Assembly: GCA_964478455.1 (NCBI GenBank)
Contig: CAYZJD010000005.1
Coordinates: forward strand, 1 to 36,834
DNA: 36,834 nucleotides
Direction: 5' to 3'
Source of the DNA: CAYZJD01 sp964478455
GTDB taxonomy: Bacteria > Acidobacteriota > Terriglobia > Bryobacterales > Bryobacteraceae
Below are positions 14,788 through 20,829 of this stretch, in pieces. A program made the position numbers and the translations under genes. Positions within the stretch are counted from its first letter, which is position 1, and every line of letters starts with the position of its first letter. The notes under the pieces are model-generated. The model made no database searches and was not told the origin of the DNA. It saw only the letters and a list, made by a program, of their open reading frames with translations.

Positions 14788-15706
14788 AACGCTGTTGCGC
14801 CGCTGCCGTCAGGATGGCGATGGCGATAGAACGGATCTTCGTTTCGGGCGTCTCGGCGCGGGAGAGCAGGATGAGCGGCACCCTGGCGCCGACGACGATG
14901 CCCCCCGATTCGCCCTTGGCGAAATAGAGAATGGCGCGGTAGAGGATGTTGGCCGCCTCGATGTCCGGCGCGATGAAGATATCGGTGTTCTCGACCAGCG
15001 GGCTGTCGATGCCCTTGCGATCGGCGGCGAACTTGCTGAGCGGCACGTCGAGCGCGACCGGCCCCTCGAGATACGCGCCGGTGATCTGGCCGCGGCGGTT
15101 CATCATGGTGAGCGCGGCGGCATCCACCGTGGCCGGCATGTCCTGATTGACGAACTCGAGCGCGCACAGCAGCGCGACGTTCGGCTTCTCGATGCCGATG
15201 GCGTGGGCCACCTCGATGGTGTTGCGGCACATGTCGGCCTTCTGCTCGAGCGTGGGCGCGATGTTGATGGCGGCGTCGGTCATGATGCGCAGGCGGTATT
15301 CCCCCGGGATCTGGAAGACGATCACCTGGCTGAGCAAGCGGCCGGCGCGGAGCCCGGCGTCCTTGTCGAGCACCGCGCGCACGAGCGTCGCCGTGCCCAC
15401 TTTGCCCTTCATCAGCAGCCGGGCCTGGCCGTCGCGCACCAGCGCGATGGCGCGCCGGGCGGCGGCAGCGTCATCGGGCTCGTGGATGAGCTGGGCGTCG
15501 GGAATGTCTAGCCAGACCTCCTTGGCGAGAGCGCGGATCTTGTCGGCGTTGCCGACGAAGACACCCTCAGCCAGACCCATCTCGCGGGCCTGCTTGAGGG
15601 CCGCGATCACGTCAGGGTCGTGGCCGGCGGCGACCGCGATCTTCACCGGACCTTTGCGGCGGGCCGCGTCCACCAGGGCGTCGAGACTCCGGAACACGGC
15701 CGTCAC
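14786..15706 (-). CDS. phosphate acyltransferase (phosphate butyryl/acetyltransferase family)
   Basis: The protein has 306 residues and covers the whole Pta/Ptb catalytic domain. Family blocks include LLMKGKVGTATLVRAVL, LSQVIVFQIPG, IMTDAAINIAPTLEQK and ALTMMNRRGQITGA then GPVALD. The size and the MKGxxxT block match phosphate butyryltransferase better than full-length Pta. It exchanges the CoA of a short acyl-CoA for phosphate. The GTG start overlaps the upstream stop as GTGA (15703-15706), so it is translationally coupled to the HMGL-like synthase gene. No acyl kinase (buk/ack) follows in this window. The TAA stop is overlapped by the repeat at 14716-14787. Confidence 0.88.
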   Translation of the reverse strand: MTAVFRSLDALVDAARRKGPVKIAVAAGHDPDVIAALKQAREMGLAEGVFVGNADKIRALAKEVWLDIPDAQLIHEPDDAAAARRAIALVRDGQARLLMKGKVGTATLVRAVLDKDAGLRAGRLLSQVIVFQIPGEYRLRIMTDAAINIAPTLEQKADMCRNTIEVAHAIGIEKPNVALLCALEFVNQDMPATVDAAALTMMNRRGQITGAYLEGPVALDVPLSKFAADRKGIDSPLVENTDIFIAPDIEAANILYRAILYFAKGESGGIVVGARVPLILLSRAETPETKIRSIAIAILTAAAQQR

Positions 15707-16923
15707 CCTTTCAGCACGGCGCCGGCGATCGCGTCGAACTCGGCGCCGGTGAGCAGCCCCTTCTTCTCCATCGAGGTCTGCTTGACGCGGCTGAGGATCT
15801 CGTTGGCCTGCTCGGGGGTGGCGGTGAGGCCGCGCCGCTCGAGGTGCTCCTCGATGTTGGCCAGGCCGCTGCCCTTGCCGAGCGCGATGTCGACGCCCGG
15901 CCGGCCGACCATTTCCGGCTTGAACGGGATGTACTCGAGCGGCTCCACATTGCGACAGCGGCGGTGGAACATGGTGACAATGCCGGACTCGATGTCGTAG
16001 AGCGAATCGCCGACGATCGGCCGGTTGGGCGGCAGCTTGAAGCTCGAAAGTTCCTGGACCAGCTTCGAGAGGCTGTAGAACTCCTCGGTCTTGATCCCGG
16101 TGTCCACGCCGTACAGGCAGTGGAGCGACATCACGACGTCTTCGAGCGGCACGTTGCCCGCGCGCTCGCCGATCGCCGAGACGGTGACGTGCGCCACCGA
16201 CGCGCCGGCGGCAAGCGCGGCGATCGTGTTGGCCACGCCGAGGCCGAAGTCCTCGTGGCAGTGGATTTCGATCGGCTGCCGGAAGCGGGCCCTCAGCTTC
16301 CTGACCACCGCCCCGATGGCCTGCGGCGTGGTGCCGCCGAAAGAGTCGGCGAGGGTCATCGCATCCATGTGGCCTTCGGTGGAGACCTTCTCGATGAGGT
16401 CCATGTAGCGGTCGAGATCGGCGCGGGTGCTGTCGATGGTGAAGAAGACGGTGTAGAGGCCCGCCTCCTTGGCCGCGAGCGTCGTTTCGATGGAAGACTT
16501 GATGGCCCAGTCCATCGACTTGCCGTAAGCATTCTGGATGATGTGATCGCTCGAAGGGATTTCAGTGATGATGCCCTTCACGCCGCAGTCCTGGGCGAGC
16601 TTCACATCGCCGGGCATGCACCGGGCAAAGGAGAAGATTTCGGAAGAGAGCCCGAGGGAGACGATCTCCTTGATGGCGGCTTCATCCTCGGCCGAGACGG
16701 CCGGCATGCCGGCCTCGATGCGGTGGACGCCCGCTGCGGCAAGCTTCTTCGCGATGGCGACCTTCTCCGGACGGCGATAGACAATACCGGTCTGCTGCTC
16801 GCCGTCGCGCAGGGTCACGTCGTGGAGCCGGACCTTCTCGGGGAAGTTAAGATTCTCGCGAACCTCGGGCAGATAATTCCAGGGGCTGGTGAACCAGCGG
16901 TCAGTCTTCCAGGGATGATCCAT
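15703..16923 (-). CDS. HMGL-like / isopropylmalate synthase-superfamily enzyme
   Basis: A 406-residue DRE-TIM metallolyase. The DRE motif is DVTLRDGEQ (residues 35-43) with metal-binding Asp and Arg, and the second metal site is H221-C-H223 followed by EDFGLGVANTIAALAAGA. The family condenses or cleaves acyl-CoA and a 2-oxo acid (isopropylmalate, citramalate, homocitrate synthases or HMG-CoA lyase). There is no LeuA regulatory domain, so it is a short form of uncertain substrate. AGGAGC precedes the ATG. It is coupled by a 4-nt overlap to the ptb-like gene, suggesting joint acyl-CoA metabolism. The FAH gene upstream lies 101 nt away across a KGSA repeat. Confidence 0.87.
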   Translation of the reverse strand: MDHPWKTDRWFTSPWNYLPEVRENLNFPEKVRLHDVTLRDGEQQTGIVYRRPEKVAIAKKLAAAGVHRIEAGMPAVSAEDEAAIKEIVSLGLSSEIFSFARCMPGDVKLAQDCGVKGIITEIPSSDHIIQNAYGKSMDWAIKSSIETTLAAKEAGLYTVFFTIDSTRADLDRYMDLIEKVSTEGHMDAMTLADSFGGTTPQAIGAVVRKLRARFRQPIEIHCHEDFGLGVANTIAALAAGASVAHVTVSAIGERAGNVPLEDVVMSLHCLYGVDTGIKTEEFYSLSKLVQELSSFKLPPNRPIVGDSLYDIESGIVTMFHRRCRNVEPLEYIPFKPEMVGRPGVDIALGKGSGLANIEEHLERRGLTATPEQANEILSRVKQTSMEKKGLLTGAEFDAIAGAVLKG

Positions 16924-17011
16924 GAATTGCTCCTGACGGATGAAGGTAAGCCGCCATTATATCCGCTGCGCGGAAAATGCGTTGGCTGTAGCGCCCGCTG
17001 TGCGCCGGCGA

Positions 17012-17041
17012 AAAATGGGGCAGATCAGGCTGACCCCTTTT
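17012..17041. repeat. KGSA repeat, single copy at FAH stop codon
   Basis: A 30-bp stretch containing GGGGCAGATCAGGCTGACCC is identical to 27789-27818. On the minus strand it reads AAGGGGTCAGCCTGA, encoding KGSA and then the TGA stop of the FAH gene (17025-17027). Only one arm is present here, and the preceding CGCCGGCG resembles part of the loop of the paired copy at 27744-27819. Confidence 0.9.
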
Positions 17042-17891
17042 CGGAGATGACGGGGTTACGGAGCTCGCCGAGGCCGGCGACGCGGACCACCACTTCGTCG
17101 CCGGGGCGGAGGAAGCGCGGGGGCTTGCGGGCGAAGCCGACGCCGGCGGGAGTGCCGGTGGCGACCACGTCCCCGGGCTCGAGCGTGAAGACGCTCGACA
17201 GGTACGTGATGAGATCGGGAATGCGGAAGATGAGGTGGCGTGTGTTGGAGTGCTGCATCACCTCGCCGTTGATCTCAAGCGAGATGTCGAGGTCGTGCGG
17301 GTCGGGCACCTCGTCGGCGGTGACGAGGTACGGGCCCATGGGCGCGAACGTGTCGAACGACTTGCCGATGACCCACTGTGACGTCGCCATCTGGTAGTCG
17401 CGGGCGCTGACGTCGTTGAAGTTCATGTAGCCGAAGACGTGCTCGCGCCAGCGGAAGGCGGGGATGTAACGGCCGCCCTTGCCGATGACGAAGGCGAACT
17501 CGGCCTCGTAGTCGGGCTTCAGGGAGGAACGCGGCAGGACGATCTGTTCGCCGGGACCGATGACGGCGGTGGGGAACTTGGCGAAGATCGTCGGGACCTC
17601 GGGGATCTCCATGTTGGACTCGATCGCATGGTCCACCCAGTTGAGTCCCACACAGACGATCTTGGGCGGGCGAGGAACCGGCGCCATCAGCTTCACCGTC
17701 TCGAGCGGTGCAAGCGCCCCGGCCGGCGGGTTCGCGGACCACTCGCGGACACGGGCGAGCGCCTCCTCGCCGCCGGCGATGACACTGAGCAGCTCGGGGA
17801 AGCCGGCGCCGGCCAGGCGGACAACGTCAGGGCCGGCAAGCACTCCCGGTTCGGGCGCACCGCCGCCCAGGCGGAATGTGACGAATCTCAC
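17025..17891 (-). CDS. fumarylacetoacetate hydrolase (FAH)-family protein
   Basis: The protein has 288 residues from the GTG start chosen here. The FAH fold is shown by IVCVGLNWVDHAIESN, the metal-site block YEAEFAFVIGKGGRYIP (E129, E131) and VFGYMNFNDVSARDYQ. The end of the domain is LEPGDVVATGTPAGVG followed by LRPGDEV. Members hydrolyse or decarboxylate 2,4-dioxo or 2-oxo acids with a divalent metal, and the closest class by eye is the ureidoglycolate lyase/2-keto-4-pentenoate hydratase group. The start is uncertain: GGAGGG lies about 10 nt upstream of the GTG, and a longer frame reaches 17948. The last four codons (KGSA) come from the repeat at 17012-17041. Confidence 0.85.
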   Translation of the reverse strand: MRFVTFRLGGGAPEPGVLAGPDVVRLAGAGFPELLSVIAGGEEALARVREWSANPPAGALAPLETVKLMAPVPRPPKIVCVGLNWVDHAIESNMEIPEVPTIFAKFPTAVIGPGEQIVLPRSSLKPDYEAEFAFVIGKGGRYIPAFRWREHVFGYMNFNDVSARDYQMATSQWVIGKSFDTFAPMGPYLVTADEVPDPHDLDISLEINGEVMQHSNTRHLIFRIPDLITYLSSVFTLEPGDVVATGTPAGVGFARKPPRFLRPGDEVVVRVAGLGELRNPVISEKGSA

Positions 17892-18057
17892 TCTAGGAAA
17901 AGCCCTCCGAAGGTGGCATTGTAGCATCCGTCGCCGCAGCCGACGCATCTGTTAGGATAGGACCAGCGCTCAAAGCTGCCGCTGTTCAGTTTTGTCCGCT
18001 CGAATTTCCGGGCCGCCTGGGATCCTGCCTCGCGGCACGGCTCCACGGAGAAGAGAC

Positions 18058-18777
18058 TTGAGTTTGCTCTGGATTATTCTGTTCACCTTCGGGATTCTTC
18101 AGATCACCGTTTTCTCGACGACGATCTACCTTCACCGAACGCTGACCCATCGCGCGATGGAACTGCATCCGGCGGTGTCCTTCCTGATGCATTTGCACTT
18201 GGTCTTGTTCGCAGGCCTGTCCCCGCGCCAATGGGTGGCGGTGCATCGCAAACACCATCAGTTCAGCGACCAAGAGGGCGATCCGCACAGCCCGTATCTG
18301 GTGGGGCTCTGGCGGATCATGCTGGGCAACTTCTTCTACTACCGGCGGGAAGCAGCCAATCCGGCCACGATCCGCAAATACACGCCGGATTACAGGCCCG
18401 ATCTGCTGGACCGACTCCCGAACCCGACCTACGGCTTGCTCGGCGGCTTCGGCATCTTTATGCTCCTTTTCGGGCCGCTGTGGGGTACGGCGGCGATGGC
18501 CGTGCACGCGGTTGCATACGTGGTTCTTAGCGCGGCGATCAACGGGCTCTGCCACCAGGTGGGTTACCGCAACTACGACAACACGGCGACCAATTTACAG
18601 TGGGTGGCGTTCCTGACGGGTGGGGAGGGACTACACAACAACCATCACGAATTTCCGACTTCGGCACGGTTTTCCCTGCGAGGGAGGGAGTTGGATCCGG
18701 CCTGGCCGGTCATCCGGCTGCTGGAGCGTCTGGGGCTGGCGAAGGTAAAACGGCTGCCAGTGGCGCTGGCGGCGTAG
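18058..18777 (+). CDS. membrane acyl-lipid/acyl-CoA desaturase
   Basis: This 239-residue di-iron membrane desaturase has the three histidine boxes HRTLTH (residues 26-31), HRKHH (63-67) and HNNHH (193-197), plus NGLCHQVGYRNYDN. It introduces a cis double bond, most likely delta-9, into fatty acyl chains at the cytoplasmic membrane. The TTG at 18058 is chosen because GGAGAAGAG lies just upstream and the protein then starts at the first membrane segment. An alternative in-frame start at 17992 adds 22 residues. The protein is short compared with other SCD-like enzymes. It converges with rpmB with only a 17-bp gap. Confidence 0.9.
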   Translation: MSLLWIILFTFGILQITVFSTTIYLHRTLTHRAMELHPAVSFLMHLHLVLFAGLSPRQWVAVHRKHHQFSDQEGDPHSPYLVGLWRIMLGNFFYYRREAANPATIRKYTPDYRPDLLDRLPNPTYGLLGGFGIFMLLFGPLWGTAAMAVHAVAYVVLSAAINGLCHQVGYRNYDNTATNLQWVAFLTGGEGLHNNHHEFPTSARFSLRGRELDPAWPVIRLLERLGLAKVKRLPVALAA

Positions 18778-18794
18778 GAGGCGAGGGCGGCGAA

Positions 18795-18986
18795 TCAGGC
18801 CGCCTTCTGCACCTTGCCGTCGCGGATGCACTTGGTGCAGACGCGAATGCGCCTGCGAGCGCCGTTGACAATCGCCCGGACCGTTTGCAGGTTGATGTTC
18901 CACCGCCGCGACGTCACATTGTGCGCGTGGCTGATCCGGTTGCCGAACGTGGGTCCGCGGCCGCAAATCTCACATATTCGAGCCAT
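18795..18986 (-). CDS. rpmB: 50S ribosomal protein L28
   Basis: The protein is 63 residues, a normal length for L28. It starts MARICEICGRGPTFGN and continues with ISHAHNVTSRRW and VRAIVNGARRRIRVCTKC. CEIC near the N-terminus and CTKC near the C-terminus make this the zinc-ribbon (C+) form. It is a structural protein of the large ribosomal subunit near the exit-site region. AGGAGA precedes the ATG at 18986 with a rather long spacer of about 11 nt. An in-frame upstream start (19031) would add a non-L28 extension and is not used. Confidence 0.97.
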   Translation of the reverse strand: MARICEICGRGPTFGNRISHAHNVTSRRWNINLQTVRAIVNGARRRIRVCTKCIRDGKVQKAA

Positions 18987-19096
18987 GACGGGGGAATCTC
19001 CTTGGCGAAGTGGGAACTCCAATTCTAGCAACAGGCTGCGGGCGCCCGCAACCGGCGCTGCTCGGGGCTCGCCGGGTGCGCGAAACTGGTGGAGTC

Positions 19097-19873
19097 ATGA
19101 GTTACCGAACTCTGCGCCTGGAACGAGAAGGGGCGGCCGCGGTCGTTACGCTGAACCGTCCGGAGAAACGCAACGCGCTGTCGCTCGAGCTGATGAGCGA
19201 GCTGATCGGGTGCCTGGACTCGATCGCAGCCGACCGCTCGGTCCGTTCGGTGATCCTGGCTGCGGCGGGCAGGGTATTCTCCTCGGGACACGATCTTTCG
19301 GAGATGACCGGCCGCGACGTGAACGAGTACCGCCGGTTGTTCGACGTGTGCACCGAGCTGATGACGAAGATCCAGTCGATCCCGCAGCCGGTGATCGCTG
19401 AGGTGCAGGGCCTGGCCACGGCTGCGGGGTGCCAGCTTGTGGCGACCTGCGACCTCGCGATTGCAAGCGAGCAGGCGGCCTTCGCGACGCCGGGCGTGCG
19501 CATCGGGCTGTTCTGCACCACGCCGATGGTGGCGCTCAGCCGCGCGGTCGGCCGCAAGCGTGCGCTTCAAATGCTCTTGACCGGTGAAGTGGTGGATGCG
19601 CGGACGGCGGCGGACTGGGGCCTGGTGAACCGCGTCGTGCCGGCGGCCGAACTGATGGAGGAAACGCGGCGGCTGGCGGCGAGAATCGCCGAGTCCAGCA
19701 GCTTCACCGTGGGCCTCGGCAAGGAGGCGTTCTATACCCAGATCGACCTCGACCAGCCGAAGGCCTACGCCTACGCCAAGGAAGTCATGACGATGAACTC
19801 GCTGGCGGCCGACGCGCAGGAGGGCATCGCGGCCTTCCTCGGCAAGCGCTCACCGTGCTGGGTGGGCCGCTGA
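19097..19873 (+). CDS. crotonase-superfamily protein, ECHDC3-like
   Basis: The protein has 258 residues with a complete crotonase fold. The first oxyanion-hole block is FSSGHDLSEM (61-70) and the second is GLATAAGCQLVATCDLA (105-121). FATPGVRIGLFCTTP and the C-terminal EGIAAFLGKRSP closely resemble vertebrate ECHDC3. Positions of the two catalytic glutamates of enoyl-CoA hydratase are Gln113 and a Gly-Val segment instead, so simple hydratase activity is doubtful. It binds an acyl-CoA, but its reaction is open. GGTGGAG is close to the ATG. The 3' end overlaps convergent galU by 24 bp. Confidence 0.9.
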   Translation: MSYRTLRLEREGAAAVVTLNRPEKRNALSLELMSELIGCLDSIAADRSVRSVILAAAGRVFSSGHDLSEMTGRDVNEYRRLFDVCTELMTKIQSIPQPVIAEVQGLATAAGCQLVATCDLAIASEQAAFATPGVRIGLFCTTPMVALSRAVGRKRALQMLLTGEVVDARTAADWGLVNRVVPAAELMEETRRLAARIAESSSFTVGLGKEAFYTQIDLDQPKAYAYAKEVMTMNSLAADAQEGIAAFLGKRSPCWVGR

Positions 19874-20755
19874 TTCCTTCGCTAGAAGCCGCTCGAGCGC
19901 CTCGCGGAACCGCTCCCCATAGAGCGGATCGGCCAGCGCGAACTCGACGAAGGTCTCGAAGTAACTCGGGAAATTGCCGATGTCGTAACGCTTCTCTGCG
20001 GGTGCAAGCTTCAACGCCAGCACGCGGCGGCCTTCCTCGCACAGGAGACGGATGGCGTCGGTGAGTTGGATCTCACCGCGGGGGTCAGGCTCGACGCGCC
20101 GGATCATGTCGAAGATGAGAGGCGAGAAGACGTAGCGGCCGGCGATGGCGAGGTTGCTGGGGGCCTGCTCGGGCCTCGGTTTCTCGATAACGTTCACGAC
20201 ACGGGCACAGTCTCCCTCGGCGCCGGCCACCTGCACGATGCCGTAGTGGACGGTCTCCTCGCGCGGCACTTCTTCGACGGCGATCACGCAACTGGCGTGG
20301 CGGCTCTCGAACAACCCGGCCATGCGGGCGACCGTTCCGGAGTCGCCGTGCAGGCCGAGGATGGAATCGCCAAGCGCCACCACGAACGGCTCCTCACCGG
20401 CGAAGTTCTCGCCGCAGAGCACGGCGTCGCCAAGGCCTTTCTGGAACCGCTGGCGGGTGTAAAAGAAGTGCGCTTGCAGTTCCTCGAACTTCAGCTCGTC
20501 GAGGAGGTCCTGCTTGTTGCCCGCGTTGAGGAGCCGCATGAGTTCCGGGTCGTGGTCGAAGTGGTTCTCGATTGATCCCTTGCTGCGGCCGGTGATGAAC
20601 AGGATCTGTTCGACGTGGTTGGCGACCAGTTCTTCCACCACGTACTGCACGATCGGCTTGCGCGCCACCGGCAGCATTTCCTTGGGCTGGGATTTCGTCG
20701 CGGGCAGCAGGCGGGTGCCGTAGCCGGCCACGGGCACGATGGCGCTCTTGATCAC
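19850..20755 (-). CDS. galU: UTP-glucose-1-phosphate uridylyltransferase
   Basis: The 301-residue enzyme makes UDP-glucose from UTP and glucose-1-phosphate for envelope polysaccharides and glycolipids. The nucleotide-binding motif VPVAGYGTRLLPATKSQPKE is directly N-terminal, followed by KPIVQYVVEE, FITGRSKGSIENHFD and PFVVALGDSI. The length and motif order are those of GalU rather than RfbA or GlmU. The GTG start at 20755 gives MIKSAIVPVAG, the usual beginning, while an upstream GTG at 20803 adds 16 atypical residues. It lies 70 nt downstream of the acyl ligase-PlsC gene on the same strand, with a 24-bp hairpin repeat in between. Confidence 0.93.
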   Translation of the reverse strand: MIKSAIVPVAGYGTRLLPATKSQPKEMLPVARKPIVQYVVEELVANHVEQILFITGRSKGSIENHFDHDPELMRLLNAGNKQDLLDELKFEELQAHFFYTRQRFQKGLGDAVLCGENFAGEEPFVVALGDSILGLHGDSGTVARMAGLFESRHASCVIAVEEVPREETVHYGIVQVAGAEGDCARVVNVIEKPRPEQAPSNLAIAGRYVFSPLIFDMIRRVEPDPRGEIQLTDAIRLLCEEGRRVLALKLAPAEKRYDIGNFPSYFETFVEFALADPLYGERFREALERLLAKESAAHPAR

Positions 20756-20805
20756 TTTCCGAACATAGCACGGCGGCTGCTGCGGACAGATTGGGGGCGC
20801 CACTT

Positions 20806-20829
20806 GGCAAGCCGGGAGGCTTACCCTAC
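20806..20829. repeat. 24-bp dispersed hairpin repeat, copy 2
   Basis: It is identical over 24 bp to 9269-9292 (GGCAAGCCGGGAGGC then TTACCCTAC). The element lies between the acyl ligase-ACP-PlsC gene and galU. The TAG stop of the ligase gene (20826-20828) lies inside it, whereas copy 1 supplies a TAA in another frame to the MFS gene. Confidence 0.85.

Noticed and set aside
15844..17397. 517-residue plus-strand ORF across HMGL-like and FAH genes
   Set aside because: It spans two clear genes on the other strand and is an artefact of GC-rich codon use.
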